From: Gemmataceae bacterium
Lineage (GTDB): Bacteria > Planctomycetota > Planctomycetia > Gemmatales > Gemmataceae
Length of the DNA: 64,000 nt
Direction of reading: 5' to 3'
Assembly (NCBI GenBank): GCA_901538445.1
Contig: LR594586.1
Location: 372,001-436,000, forward strand
Notes under the pieces: model-generated
Database searches by the model: none
The model's input: the letters and a program-made list of their open reading frames with translations, nothing else
Told to the model about the DNA's origin: nothing
Part shown: positions 1-9,395 of the stretch, piece after piece
Layout: the number at the start of each line of letters is the position of its first letter
How positions within the stretch are numbered: the first letter of the stretch is position 1
Made by a program: the position numbers and the translations under genes

Positions 1-161
1 CCGAGACGCTCGGCGACGACGGTCTCGAACACGACCCCGCGTTCGAGGCCGAGTTGAACCGCCGGCTGCGTGAGGTGGAAGAGCACCCCGAGCGGTTGAT
101 CGACGGCGAGCAGGTGTTTCGCGAGGCACGGGAGCGGTTGCAGAAGAGGCGTCAGCCGTGA
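1..161 (+). CDS. Addiction-module antitoxin component (3' end only)
   Basis: This is the C-terminal part of a small charged protein whose start lies before the window. The frame begins at base 3 and ends at TGA 159-161. The visible tail is rich in Glu and Arg, with a stretch like EELNRRLREVEEHPER, as in the TIGR02574/PF09720 addiction-module component family, which is usually about 75 aa. Its stop overlaps the GTG of the downstream ParE-like gene by 4 bp, as expected for an antitoxin-toxin operon. The pairing with a toxin is the strongest support. The family call is an inference from the tail only. Confidence 0.65.
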   Translation, partial: ETLGDDGLEHDPAFEAELNRRLREVEEHPERLIDGEQVFREARERLQKRRQP

Positions 162-466
162 CGCACCGTTTCCTGCCACAAGCGCGAGCCGAATTTGACC
201 GGGCTGTTGACTGGTACGACGCCCAGCAACCGCCGATGGGGGACGACTTCATCAACGAAGTCTACGCGACCGTTCAGAGAATGGTCGGCGGCCCACAGGC
301 CTTTCCGCGAGCGAATCGGCCCCCTGCCGGGCGGGAGGTTTGCGTCGCGAAGGTCCATCGATTCGAGTACCTCGTGTACTATGAGGTGACCGCGACGGAA
401 CTGCTCATTCTTTGCGTCACCCACGGCAAGCGTGGGCGGCACCCGTGGCGGCAGCGGCTCCCGTGA
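158..466 (+). CDS. RelE/ParE-family toxin
   Basis: This 102-aa protein matches the plasmid-stabilisation ParE/RelE fold. It opens with a helix-rich MTHRFLPQARAEFDRAVDWY segment, has a central FPRANRPPAGREV stretch, and then the hydrophobic core strands KVHRFEYLVYYEV and LLILCVTHGKR. ParE proteins poison gyrase and RelE proteins cleave mRNA in the ribosome; the sequence alone does not decide which. The GTG start at 158 overlaps the antitoxin stop (GTGA), so the two are translationally coupled. The length is normal for the family. Confidence 0.8.
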   Translation: MTHRFLPQARAEFDRAVDWYDAQQPPMGDDFINEVYATVQRMVGGPQAFPRANRPPAGREVCVAKVHRFEYLVYYEVTATELLILCVTHGKRGRHPWRQRLP

Positions 467-1108
467 GTGTTCGGAGGGCTTGACGTGTCCACCGGCCACT
501 CCGATGCACCGTCGGTCCCCGTGTGCTCGGCGATCGCGCCGAACCCGGAGGTGGCCCACTTCGATCCGGCGTGGCGCACCTCCACGGTCGGAGCCATCGC
601 GAAGGGCATCGCCGCCGAAGGCACGTTCGACGCGATGCCGATCCTCGCCGACGCTCTCCAGGACGCCGGCTGCGACAACACGCTTCTGCTCGACCACTGC
701 CGGCACGCCACGGGGCACACCGCGGCTTGCTGGGCACTGCACCTGATTCGATCGCCACAGGTCGCGCCCGCCCCGGCCCAGCAACCCGCGGAGCCGATAA
801 AGATCACTGAGGCAGCAAGGTTCATCATCGGTGCCCCGGCCTTCACGGGCCGATGGGATTGGTTCTTTGTCACCGGCCTGATCCACATGTTGACGAGCAG
901 CGTGGGAATGCCATTGGGACAGGTTGGGTGCTGGTTATTGGAATGGCGTGGCCCCGTGGCTTCGTTAACCTGTGGTCTTTTCGCGACCGCCTGTCTGACA
1001 CTCTCGATGTTAACCTTTCTCTCGTACCTCACGCTGGGTGAGCAGCGACCCTCCACGCGCGAGTTGTTGAGGGCACGACGGGCCGAACGTCAACGAAGTC
1101 CCCGTTGA
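467..1108 (+). CDS. Hypothetical membrane protein with a planctomycete ILADALQDAGCD motif
   Basis: The frame is 213 aa from a GTG directly after the toxin stop. Residues about 35-90 hold a conserved-looking block (GIAAEGTFDAMPILADALQ, then DAGCDN, then a DHCR motif). In Gemmata such blocks are often found at the C-terminus of small proteins, beside TIGR02996 repeat-companion domains. Residues about 125-195 contain two or three hydrophobic segments that look membrane-spanning. No enzyme motif is visible. The start is uncertain because there is no clear Shine-Dalgarno sequence; co-transcription with the toxin pair is possible. Confidence 0.55.
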   Translation: MFGGLDVSTGHSDAPSVPVCSAIAPNPEVAHFDPAWRTSTVGAIAKGIAAEGTFDAMPILADALQDAGCDNTLLLDHCRHATGHTAACWALHLIRSPQVAPAPAQQPAEPIKITEAARFIIGAPAFTGRWDWFFVTGLIHMLTSSVGMPLGQVGCWLLEWRGPVASLTCGLFATACLTLSMLTFLSYLTLGEQRPSTRELLRARRAERQRSPR

Positions 1109-1189
1109 AGTAGCGTGAAAGAGTGTCGAAATCCCTGACCTTTCTTCGCTCGTCTGACAGATAAACTACGTAGCCCTGGGGCTCCTCCG

Positions 1190-1345
1190 ATGCGGCGTCT
1201 CGCGTGGGCCGGGCCGTTCGCGCTTCTCGCCGCCGTGGTCGCCCTTACACCCGCACAACGGGCCGCGGCACAGTTCCGCGAGGCGGGGCAGCAGGCCGCT
1301 CAGCCGGTCGCGCCGCCGGTCGGGTACGCTCCGCTGCCGTTGTTC
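1190..1345 (+). pseudogene. 5' fragment of a secreted-protein gene
   Basis: The first roughly 50 codons encode a clean signal peptide (MRRLAWAGPFALLAAVVAL, then an AxA-type cleavage region) and a short Gln/Ala/Pro stretch. After about 1345 the frame continues only as arginine- and serine-rich nonsense, and the opposite strand reads as a transposase N-terminus. The likely reading is a secreted-protein gene cut short by an insertion. An intact parental copy is not visible in this window. Confidence 0.5.
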
Positions 1346-1518
1346 CGGGCCACCCAGGTCCGGACCTGCCGCTCGGACAGGAACACGTGCTCGGCCACGT
1401 CCGCCGCCGTCTCCCCGAGCAGGGCCAAGCGAACGGCGTCTCGCCGACGGGCAACCTTCGCCCGGGCCTCGGAGCCGATGAGTTCGGCGAGGTTAAAGTG
1501 CGGGTCGGGAGTGCGCAC
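1330..1518 (-). pseudogene. IS630-type transposase N-terminal remnant
   Basis: Read on the minus strand from a GTG at 1518, about 60 codons give a helix-turn-helix typical of IS630-family transposases. It runs from ARRRDAVRLALLGETAADVA to LSERQVRTWVARNN. The catalytic DDE part is missing, and the frame then runs into the fragment of the neighbouring secreted-protein gene. No terminal inverted repeats were found. This is an inactive remnant. Confidence 0.55.
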
Positions 1519-1623
1519 GACCGACCAGCGATCTTGGTGTAACGTTCGCGCAACCGGGCGAGACACCCCGGCGGGGGTGAGGTACAGTATCCGAGCGTGG
1601 CTGCCCACGTCAGGAGGACCCCC

Positions 1624-2052
1624 ATGACCGCCCGCCGCACCGGTGCCGCCTCGGTCGCCGCACTTCTCGCCGTCGCTTTTGTCACCCTGGGGACCGACGC
1701 CTTGCTCGGGATCGACGCGGCCTCCGACGACGTGCGCCGGCACGAGGCCGAAGCCGCGCACTTCGAGGCCCAGCGGGTCCGCATGATTCGTGAGAGCGAG
1801 GCGTCGGGTCGGGTCGCCGCACGGGTCGCCGCCGGGGACCTCACCCTCGTCGGGGCGGTGGACGAGCTCGAACCGGTCCTCCGCGAGCGGCCGGGGTTCG
1901 ACTGCGCGTGGCTCGAGGACCCGCCCCCGACGTTCCGGCACCGCGTCGCCCGGTGCGTCCTGGTCCGCGTGGCCGCCGAACTGGAAAACGAACCGGGCCG
2001 GCGGGCGGTAGTCCTGGCCCGTCTCGACGCCGATTACGCCGCTCTGCCGTGA
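1624..2052 (+). CDS. Hypothetical membrane-anchored protein
   Basis: This 142-aa protein starts at ATG 1624, chosen because an AGGAGG Shine-Dalgarno lies about 6 bases upstream; an in-frame ATG/GTG further upstream has none. Residues 8-28 form a hydrophobic signal or anchor segment. The rest is a charged helical region (DDVRRHEAEAAHFEAQRVR) and an amphipathic C-terminal half with one Cys. It resembles short helical proteins that are numerous in Gemmata, but I do not recognise a named family. Confidence 0.65.
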   Translation: MTARRTGAASVAALLAVAFVTLGTDALLGIDAASDDVRRHEAEAAHFEAQRVRMIRESEASGRVAARVAAGDLTLVGAVDELEPVLRERPGFDCAWLEDPPPTFRHRVARCVLVRVAAELENEPGRRAVVLARLDADYAALP

Positions 2053-2107
2053 CCGGCACAACAACTCCGAGGGGGCGGGCGCGCGGCACCGCGGACCCAC
2101 CCCCTGA

Positions 2108-2227
2108 TACGCGTCCCAGGAATTAGTTGTCGGGTGTGATGGCACGGGCCCCTGGCCTGTGATCGCCTCCACAGGCCAGGGGCCCGTGCCACAATCAACA
2201 AACGGCAACTATTTCCTGTAACGCGTA
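2108..2227. repeat. Nested 120-bp palindrome, MITE-like or bidirectional terminator
   Basis: Two pairs of inverted repeats are nested. The inner arms, 2140-2161 and 2170-2191, are perfect over 22 bp around an 8-nt loop. The outer arms, 2108-2129 and 2206-2227, match at 19 of 22 positions and each ends in TACGCGT. The element lies between a plus-strand gene ending at 2052 and a minus-strand gene ending at 2268, so it could terminate both. The near-perfect outer ends, separated from the inner hairpin by unpaired sequence, look more like a small mobile palindromic element. Confidence 0.75.
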
Positions 2228-2267
2228 TTACTCGTCCGCACACACCCGGCGCCACCGCGTTCGGCGC

Positions 2268-5200
2268 TCACAACCCGCGGCGGACCGGGCTCAACTGGCC
2301 CGTCAGCGTGTACACGACCGTCGCCTGGACGCCCAGTGCGTCGGTCACCCGGAGCGTGATTCGGATCGGGCTCCGGATCGCCCGCGGGGTGCCGCTCAGG
2401 ACGAACTGCGACCCCGACACCGCGAGCCTCATCCCGGTCGGGAGCGGGGCCGAAACCGCCACCACTGCCACCCGCAGCGGCCCGGTGCCGCCCGCGACCG
2501 TGATCGCCCGGTTGTACGCCGAGCCCACGGTGTACTTCGGCAGGGGCCCGGCCGCGAGGACGAACCTCGGGACCGCGTTGACCACGATGGTGAAGCTCTT
2601 CGTGACCTGTGCCCCACTGCCGTCCGTAACCGTGACGCTTCCGGTGAAGGTGCCCGCGACGGAGGGCGTCCCGGTGAACCGGACGGTGCCGCCGGTCAGG
2701 ACCGCCGTGAGGCCGGGCGGCAGGCCGGTCTGGCCGGTGATCGCGTGGACCGGCGTGCCCCCCGAGAGCGTCATCGTGCCGGTGAACCCGGCCCTGGTCG
2801 CGGTCCAGGCGGTCGTGGTGAGGTTCGAGAGCGCCGGGGGCGCCGTGATCGTGATCTCCACCGTCTTGGTCACCACCGCGCCGTTGGCGTCGGTGAGCGT
2901 GACGCTGCCCTTGAACACGCCCTCCGTGGTCGGGGTGCCCGTGAACACGATCGCGGTGCCCGCGCCGTTGACCACGGCGGTCAGCCCCGGGGGCAGCCCG
3001 GCCTGGGCCGTGACCGCGAACGCCGGGGAGCCCCCGGTGATGGCCAGCGAGCCGGTGTAGCCCGCCCGGTTCACCGTCCACGCGGCGGGGGTCACGTCGG
3101 TGACCGTCGGGGCCTCGGCCACGGTGATCGACACGGTCGCGGCGGTGCTGTCCAGGACGCCGTTGGTGACCGTGAACGCGAACGAGTCCGGGCCGGAGTA
3201 CCCCGCGTCCGGGGTGTACATCAGGTTCGCGCCCGACCCCGAGAGCGTACCGTGGTCCGGCGGGTCGGTGACGGTGTACGTGAGCGGCAGTGCCGGGGTG
3301 TTCGGGTCGCTGGCCGTCAGGGTGATCGGGAAGTTCGCGCCGCCCTGACCCACGGTGACCGACTGCGCGTTCGCGGTCGGGGCACCGATGGCCGTCAGCG
3401 TCACGGTGGTCGCCGTGTAGTTCACCCGGAGCGTCACGCCCCGGAACAGGACCGTGCTGTTCTCGCCGTACCCGTTGAACATGCCGGTCCGGCTCGTCGC
3501 GGACACGATGGTGAACACGTCGCCCGTGCTCGGGACGATGCTCCCCGGGACCACGAGCCCGAGGTCCGTGCCCGCGAGGTTCACGGTCCCCGCAACGGTC
3601 AGCCGCGTGTACCCCGTGTCCGGGGTCGTACCCCCGAGGGTGAACAACAGCGTCCGGCCGGAGTCGAAGCTCACCGCGGACGCGGTGAGGTCCGTGCCGG
3701 TGCGGCCCGCCGTGTAACTGGGCGACGTGACGCCCGTCAGGGCGAGCGAGCCTCCGGCCGTGTTAATGGACCCACCGCCGCTGTTCTGAACGACGTTCCC
3801 GGACACGAGTTCGAGGTTGGTGGCGGTCGGGCGCGTCAGGTCGGCCGAGACAATAATCCTCGCAGCACCCACCGACGGAGCGGACGACCCAATCACGAGC
3901 GTTCCTGCGGCGACGAGGTCGAGTTCCGCGTCGGTCAGGGACAGGGCGTCGGTCACCACGGTGCCCAGGTTGATCTCCCGGAGGAAGGTCACCGGTGCCA
4001 GGGTCACCGCTGCGGTGGTGCCGATGCTGCCGGACGCCAGGTCCATGTTGTCGGCGTTGATGGCGATGTTCCCGCCGTTGGCTCCGACGCCGCCGTTGCT
4101 GCCCTGGTCGAGGACGAACGTCCGACCCGCCCCCACGTTGACGGACACCGGGGCACCGCCGCCGTTACTGTTGAGGACCGACCCGCCCGCGATCGCCTTC
4201 AGGATTTTGACGTCGCCGCCTGCGGTCACCGTGATGCCGCCGGGGCCGTCGGCCTGGGCGTACGTCTGGTTGTCCAGCACGATGTTGCCGTCCGCTTCCA
4301 GAACGAGCCCTTGCCCGCGGACGTCGCCGTAAGCGTTCGAGGTGCCCAGGGTCAGGTTCCGATCCGCGCGGAGCGTCGTCGTTCCGCCGCTGGAGGCCAC
4401 TTCGTTGCCGCCCCCGCCCTGGGTGACGATGTCGGACGCACTGCCCGTCGCCGTGAGGGTGACGTTGCCCGGAGCCCGGACCCCTTCGTTGATGGTGATC
4501 GTGCCGGTGACGGAGACCGCGATGGCCCCCGACGCGCCGGTGACCCGCACGCCGGCGAGCGCGCCGCTGACGCCGCCGACCGCGAGCGCGCCCGCGTTGC
4601 CGATGAAGATGCCGCCGGTGCCGGTCGTTGCTTCGAGCTTGTCCGCGTCCGTGTTGATCGGCGTTCCGGACGCCCCGATGCCGGTCGAAGCGGCGAGCGC
4701 CAGAGACGGGGCAGTTACGGCCGTCGAACCGACCCCGTCGTCGGCGATCGCCCCGCCGGCGGTCAGACTCACCAGCCGGGCCGCTGCGACCCCGCCGACA
4801 GTGATGTTCCCGGTGCCGGTCGTCGTCGCGGTCACGTCCCGGTTCGCCCCTCCGGTGCTCACGCCGGTGAGGGAGAGGCCCGCCCCGTTGGTGCTGAGGG
4901 TCACCGACCCGTTAGTAGTCGTGGCCGAGGTGACGGTGAGTTGCGTCCCGCCGTTCCGGGTGACCGTCACGTCCCCGGTGGCCGCCGCGTTGTTCACGCT
5001 CGCGGTGGTGGTCGAGAACCCGGCGTTCGCGTTCAGCCGCAGAACCACGTCGCCCGAGGTCGTGTTTGAGGCGGTCACCGACGCCGTGCTCATTTCGAGC
5101 GGGGCGGCGGAGGTGCCGATCCCCGACACCGCGTGGAGGACCACGGCCGACGCCCGGATGTCGTCCCCGGATCCCGCGTGGGTGATGGCCCCGCCGGCGT

Positions 5201-6959
5201 TCACCGTGACGGTGCCGGCCAGGGCGTTCGAGAAGCCCGCCCCCCCGTAGGACACGTTGCTCCCCACCCCTGTCGCCGTCAGGGTGACGTTGCCGGCCGC
5301 CGATGCGACCTGGCTCGCGACGGTCAGGGTGCCGGAGGTGGTGACCTCGATGCTCCCGGGGGCGGTGGTCTCTCCGAGGGACAGGGCTCCGGTGTCGGTC
5401 ACAAAGATGCCGCCGGCGGTCGTGGTCGCGGTCAGGCTCGAAACGGCCGTCTCGAGGGGGTTCGCCGAGGTCGCGACGCCCGTGCCGGCGGTGATCCCGA
5501 GGTTCGCAACCGTGATGTCGGTGCCGCTCGTGTTGCTGTCGACGACGTTGGCCCCGGTGGTCAGCCGCAAGGTGCTCACGTTGGCTGCCGCGACGGCACC
5601 CGCGACGGTGATGGCCCCGCTGGTCGCGTTGCCGATCTGGAGCGTGCCGGCCGTGGTGTTGCCGAGTTCGGTGTTCGTCAACCCCAGGATGCCGGTCGCG
5701 TCGGCCCCGCCGAGCAGGATCTGGGTGCCGGTGGTGTACGGCAGGAGTGCGACTGTCCTGGTGCCCGCGTTGATGGTCCCGGCGTCGAGGGCCATCGCGT
5801 CGGCCCTGAGTGCGATCGACTGCGAGACGTCGTCCCCGAGCGCGAGCGCGCCCGAAGTGGTGAGCGTCCCCGACGCTTGCACGGTCAGGTTGGTCGCGGC
5901 AATCGCGTTGAGTTCGGCGTCGGCCAAGCCGGCCCCACCGAGGGTGAGGTTCGCGCCGCTGCCGACCGTGGCGAGCACGACATTGTCCGCCGTGACCGCG
6001 TTGGCTGCGTCAAGGTCGAACACGTCGGCGGCGAGCGTCAAGGTCTTCCCGGTCCCGCCGGCCGTGACCGCTCCGCCGACGGTGATCGACTTCCCGGTCG
6101 CAACGGACAGGGACACGTTCCCGTTGCCCGTCGCGATTCCGGCGACGCCGTTGACCGTTCCCACGCTCAGGTTGTTGGCGTTCGCGAATCTAAAGTCGCC
6201 GGACGACGCCCGGCCCGCGACCGTTCCCACCACGTTCACCGCCTGCGAGAGGTTGACGCCTCCCGCGCCGTGGGCGTCCAGGGCGGCCGCCGTGATGACA
6301 CCGGCGGACGTTTGTGTCACCGTGAACCCGGAGGGGACGAGCGTGCCCGCGACGAGTGTGACGCTCTTCCCGGCCGCGTCGATCGGCGCGAGGACCTCGA
6401 CGGAGGCACCGAGCGGGGTGAGGTTCACGTCCCCGGTCGAGGTGATCGCGTGGTCGATCGTGACCGTGGCCCCGAGGACCGCAGTGGCGACGGACAGTCC
6501 GTTCACGCTGAGCGGCCCGGTCGTGAAGTCAATCTGATTGGCAAGAACGCTGAGGAACTCGTTCGCGAAGGCCGCACTTCCGACAACCTCGACGTTCTGG
6601 AACCGGAGCGGCGTGGCGTTCTCGCTGAGCACGTTAATCGAGGTGAAGTCGTCCAGGTCGAACGTGGCCGTGGAGACGCCGCCGGCGGCCGCGTTGCCGT
6701 TGACCAGGCCGCTGGTGCTGGACACCGACAGGACGCCGGCCGCGGCAGAAATTCTGAGGGTGTCGGAGTTGTCCGTGCTGATGAGCAGTTCGGACCCCGT
6801 GTCCACGGCCGTGACCGAAAATGCCGTTCGAGCTTCGAGCGGTTCCAACCGCAGCGGCGACGGTCCCGTGGTGCCCCGCGGCCCGCGACCGGGTTGGGCG
6901 GGCCGACTGCGGAACGAGGCTTGAACGGACTGAATCCAGCGCTTGACCGAGTGACGCAT
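2268..6959 (-). CDS. Large beta-strand-repeat surface protein with Ig-like C-terminal domains
   Basis: This 1563-aa protein begins with a basic segment and the motif LEPLEARTAFSV, which resembles the LExLExR motif at the N-terminus of many exported planctomycete proteins. Residues about 60-1180 are low-complexity Ala/Gly/Thr/Val/Ser repeats of short beta strands (patterns such as GNVTLTATG and AGGAITHAG), as in filamentous-haemagglutinin-like adhesins and autotransporter passengers. Residues about 1193-1280 resemble a cadherin-like/Big_9 domain (TYTVTDPPDHGTLSG). Three putative Ig (He_PIG-like) modules follow at about 1285, 1375 and 1461, each with a GLPPGLTA-type motif in the first two. No cell-wall anchor is visible. 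A role in the cell surface or matrix is inferred. Confidence 0.8.
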   Translation of the reverse strand: MRHSVKRWIQSVQASFRSRPAQPGRGPRGTTGPSPLRLEPLEARTAFSVTAVDTGSELLISTDNSDTLRISAAAGVLSVSSTSGLVNGNAAAGGVSTATFDLDDFTSINVLSENATPLRFQNVEVVGSAAFANEFLSVLANQIDFTTGPLSVNGLSVATAVLGATVTIDHAITSTGDVNLTPLGASVEVLAPIDAAGKSVTLVAGTLVPSGFTVTQTSAGVITAAALDAHGAGGVNLSQAVNVVGTVAGRASSGDFRFANANNLSVGTVNGVAGIATGNGNVSLSVATGKSITVGGAVTAGGTGKTLTLAADVFDLDAANAVTADNVVLATVGSGANLTLGGAGLADAELNAIAATNLTVQASGTLTTSGALALGDDVSQSIALRADAMALDAGTINAGTRTVALLPYTTGTQILLGGADATGILGLTNTELGNTTAGTLQIGNATSGAITVAGAVAAANVSTLRLTTGANVVDSNTSGTDITVANLGITAGTGVATSANPLETAVSSLTATTTAGGIFVTDTGALSLGETTAPGSIEVTTSGTLTVASQVASAAGNVTLTATGVGSNVSYGGAGFSNALAGTVTVNAGGAITHAGSGDDIRASAVVLHAVSGIGTSAAPLEMSTASVTASNTTSGDVVLRLNANAGFSTTTASVNNAAATGDVTVTRNGGTQLTVTSATTTNGSVTLSTNGAGLSLTGVSTGGANRDVTATTTGTGNITVGGVAAARLVSLTAGGAIADDGVGSTAVTAPSLALAASTGIGASGTPINTDADKLEATTGTGGIFIGNAGALAVGGVSGALAGVRVTGASGAIAVSVTGTITINEGVRAPGNVTLTATGSASDIVTQGGGGNEVASSGGTTTLRADRNLTLGTSNAYGDVRGQGLVLEADGNIVLDNQTYAQADGPGGITVTAGGDVKILKAIAGGSVLNSNGGGAPVSVNVGAGRTFVLDQGSNGGVGANGGNIAINADNMDLASGSIGTTAAVTLAPVTFLREINLGTVVTDALSLTDAELDLVAAGTLVIGSSAPSVGAARIIVSADLTRPTATNLELVSGNVVQNSGGGSINTAGGSLALTGVTSPSYTAGRTGTDLTASAVSFDSGRTLLFTLGGTTPDTGYTRLTVAGTVNLAGTDLGLVVPGSIVPSTGDVFTIVSATSRTGMFNGYGENSTVLFRGVTLRVNYTATTVTLTAIGAPTANAQSVTVGQGGANFPITLTASDPNTPALPLTYTVTDPPDHGTLSGSGANLMYTPDAGYSGPDSFAFTVTNGVLDSTAATVSITVAEAPTVTDVTPAAWTVNRAGYTGSLAITGGSPAFAVTAQAGLPPGLTAVVNGAGTAIVFTGTPTTEGVFKGSVTLTDANGAVVTKTVEITITAPPALSNLTTTAWTATRAGFTGTMTLSGGTPVHAITGQTGLPPGLTAVLTGGTVRFTGTPSVAGTFTGSVTVTDGSGAQVTKSFTIVVNAVPRFVLAAGPLPKYTVGSAYNRAITVAGGTGPLRVAVVAVSAPLPTGMRLAVSGSQFVLSGTPRAIRSPIRITLRVTDALGVQATVVYTLTGQLSPVRRGL

Positions 6960-7256
6960 GAAGGTCTTTCCTGGTGCGGCTCCGAGGGCGGCAGGTCCAT
7001 CACGGGGGCGACCGCCCCGCGCCCTACTTAAGCAAACTTCGCGGGTCCGAGACTAGATCGAACTGGGGGAGGGGGGGGCAGCTCATTTTGTGCGGGTCCG
7101 TCCGCGGTTCGCCGACCTCTTCACGTTGAATTTGCCCAACGGCGTGGTTGTCCCGATTCCCCCAGACGATGGAGTTCGAGAGTCTTTGTGCCGCCGGGCG
7201 GGGGGATCGCCCCGTGCGAGGCACGATCGTCAGAGCACGACGCTCGGGAGCGGGCC

Positions 7257-8498
7257 ATGCGTAGCGGATTACTTGCCCTCGCCTCATCACTCCTCGCCGC
7301 GACGCAGGGGGCGGCCCAGGCCCCGCCGGCTTTCCCCCTCCCCCCGGTCCTGCCCCTGACAGCCGCAGTCCCCGAGTGCCCGGCCCCGGTGGTTCCGGCG
7401 TGCGACCCGCCCCCCCCGCGGGTGTGGGGGAGCGTGGATTACCTGCTCTGGTGGGTGAAGGGCACCCCGCTCCCGCCGCTCGTGACGCTCGGCGATCCGA
7501 ACGTCGGGTTCCCGCTGCTGAACACGGCCGGCGCCCTCGGTCAGCCCGGAACGAGGCTGATCTACGGCGGCACCCCCGCGAACTTCGGCGGGTTCTCCGG
7601 GCTCAGGGTGACCGCGGGCGGGTGGCTCGATTCGGGCCGCACCGTCGGCCTCGAAGGGTCCGCCTTTCTCTTGCAGAGCCGCACTACGGCGTTTGCCGCG
7701 GCCTCGGACGCGGCGGGAAACCCCGCGCTGTACCTTCCCGCGATCAACGCTCTCGCGGGAGACGAGCGCGCGCTGCTGATCTCGGATCCGCTCCGCGGGT
7801 TCAACGGAAGCGTGTCGGTGGGATCGGACCTGCAACTGTGGGGGGGCGAAGCGAGCGGCGTGTTCCGCGTGCTCCAGCGGAACCGCCTGAGCGTTCTGGC
7901 GCTCGTGGGCTTCCGCTACGCGGACCTGGAAGAACAGTTGACCCTGATCAACACGACGAACGACCTGCTCTTCCCCAGCACGACGACCTTGACCGACCGG
8001 TTCGGCACCCGCAACCAGTTCTACGGCGGCCAGCTCGGCGGCCGCGTCTCGTGGGCGGGCGACCGGTTCTCGGTCGACGTGTCGGCGAAGGTCGCGCTCG
8101 GCTCGACGCACCAGTCGGTGAACGTGCAGGGGGCGACCACCCAGTTCGGCCCGGGCGCGCTCACCCCGGGCACGTTCCCGGGCGGGTTTTTCACACAGCC
8201 GACGAACATCGGGCGGAGCACGACGGACACGCTTTCCGTGATTCCGTCGGTGGACCTCAAGGTGGGCTACCAGATCACCCCGCGGCTGCGGGGCACGGTG
8301 GGCTACGACTTCCTGTACTGGTCGAACGTCGTCCGCCCCGGCGACCAGATCGACCGGAACATCAACCTGACGCAGAGCCCCGTGCTCGCCCCGGCGGGCG
8401 GGGGCACGCTCGTCGGCCCCGCGGTCCCGGTCCGGCAGTTCAACAACAGCAGCTTCTGGGCGCACGGCGTCAGCTTCGGTCTGGACTTCCGCTACTGA
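7257..8498 (+). CDS. BBP7-family outer-membrane beta-barrel protein
   Basis: The protein has 413 aa. ATG 7257 gives a signal peptide (MRSGLLALASSLLAATQGAAQ); a longer in-frame ATG at 7188 would bury it, so the later start is preferred. After a Pro/Cys-rich linker the domain starts at VWGSVDYLLWWVKG, the typical beginning of the planctomycete-specific BBP7 barrel (PF07585). Alternating beta strands fill the rest and the chain ends in SFGLDFRY, with the C-terminal aromatic residue of outer-membrane barrels. It probably sits in the outer membrane as a pore. The 7030-7256 gap upstream is shared with the divergent surface-protein gene and should hold both promoters. Confidence 0.85.
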   Translation: MRSGLLALASSLLAATQGAAQAPPAFPLPPVLPLTAAVPECPAPVVPACDPPPPRVWGSVDYLLWWVKGTPLPPLVTLGDPNVGFPLLNTAGALGQPGTRLIYGGTPANFGGFSGLRVTAGGWLDSGRTVGLEGSAFLLQSRTTAFAAASDAAGNPALYLPAINALAGDERALLISDPLRGFNGSVSVGSDLQLWGGEASGVFRVLQRNRLSVLALVGFRYADLEEQLTLINTTNDLLFPSTTTLTDRFGTRNQFYGGQLGGRVSWAGDRFSVDVSAKVALGSTHQSVNVQGATTQFGPGALTPGTFPGGFFTQPTNIGRSTTDTLSVIPSVDLKVGYQITPRLRGTVGYDFLYWSNVVRPGDQIDRNINLTQSPVLAPAGGGTLVGPAVPVRQFNNSSFWAHGVSFGLDFRY

Positions 8499-8672
8499 GC
8501 GGGTGAGCGGTGCCCGAGTCCAACGGGCTCGGCGCGGCGGGCACGCGCCCACAGTGGAACGCTCCGTGCCGATCACCCGGGACGGACCCGCGGCCGTGCC
8601 GGCTCGGTGTCGCTCGCGCGTGCGCCCGGTGCCCGCGACCCCGGGCGGCAACCCCGGACCCAGTGCCCCGCG

Positions 8673-9395
8673 TCAACCCGGCACCAGCTCGCGGAACACG
8701 AATGGCGGGGAGCGGTGGGTGCCGCCGAGGGCGACCGCAACCGGGCGGGCGAACACCGGGCCGTCGAACGCGAACGAGTGGTACTCCCCCCGCTCCCCGC
8801 ACGGATCGACCCCGGCCGGAAGGGACGCCGCAAACGCGGCGTCGAGTTCCCGCCCGCAGTGCGCCTCGGTCAAGCGCTCGCCGTCCACGCACACCGTCAC
8901 GGCGCGGAACCCGGCGGCGCAGAACTCCCGGTACAGCTCGCCCGTGTCGCGGCCCCAGAGCGGGTAACGACCCTCCAACCCCGCGGTCGCGAGGAGCCGG
9001 TCGCGGAACGCCCGCAGGTCTTCGAGGAAGATGTCCCCGAAGACGACCACCTCGATCCCGGCGGCCTTGAGGCGGCCGAGCGCGGCGAGCATCGTCGGCG
9101 TGTACACGTCGTTCGGGGGGAACGCGGTCCCCGGGGCCGCGTGCGGCATCGGGCTGTCGGGGCCCGGCGGGCTCGGGATCGACACGAACTCCACCGGCAG
9201 CCCGACCGCGGCGGCCTGGGCCGCCACCAGGTCGCGGCGGACGCCGTGCATCGACACGCGATCGAACGCGGCACTCAGGCAGGTGACGAGCGTGACGACG
9301 CGAACGTCGGGGTGGGCCGTCCGCACCGCGTGGAGCGCGAGGGCGCTGTCCTTGCCGCCGCTCCACAGGAGCGCGGCCCGTCGGGGTTCGGTCAC
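8673..9395 (-). CDS. Dph6-related ATP pyrophosphatase (PP-loop, diphthine-ammonia-ligase family)
   Basis: This 240-aa protein starts at GTG 9395, which overlaps the stop of the methyltransferase gene (GTGA). Residues near 10 hold the PP-loop motif LLWSGGKDSALAL that binds ATP. Further conserved parts are MHGVRRDLVAAQAAAVGLP, VFGDIFLEDLRAFRDRL, YPLWGRDTGELYREF and a C-terminal DPCGERGEYHSF. These are the landmarks of PF01902 proteins. In eukaryotes and archaea the family amidates diphthine, but bacteria lack diphthamide, so the substrate here is unknown. It is the last gene of a three-gene operon. Confidence 0.85.
   Translation of the reverse strand: MTEPRRAALLWSGGKDSALALHAVRTAHPDVRVVTLVTCLSAAFDRVSMHGVRRDLVAAQAAAVGLPVEFVSIPSPPGPDSPMPHAAPGTAFPPNDVYTPTMLAALGRLKAAGIEVVVFGDIFLEDLRAFRDRLLATAGLEGRYPLWGRDTGELYREFCAAGFRAVTVCVDGERLTEAHCGRELDAAFAASLPAGVDPCGERGEYHSFAFDGPVFARPVAVALGGTHRSPPFVFRELVPG

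Noticed and set aside
2745..7031. Long plus-strand frames of 774 and 632 codons opposite the large surface protein gene
   Set aside because: They are antisense shadows of a repetitive, high-GC gene: Arg/Gly-rich composition, no domain marks and no ribosome-binding sites.
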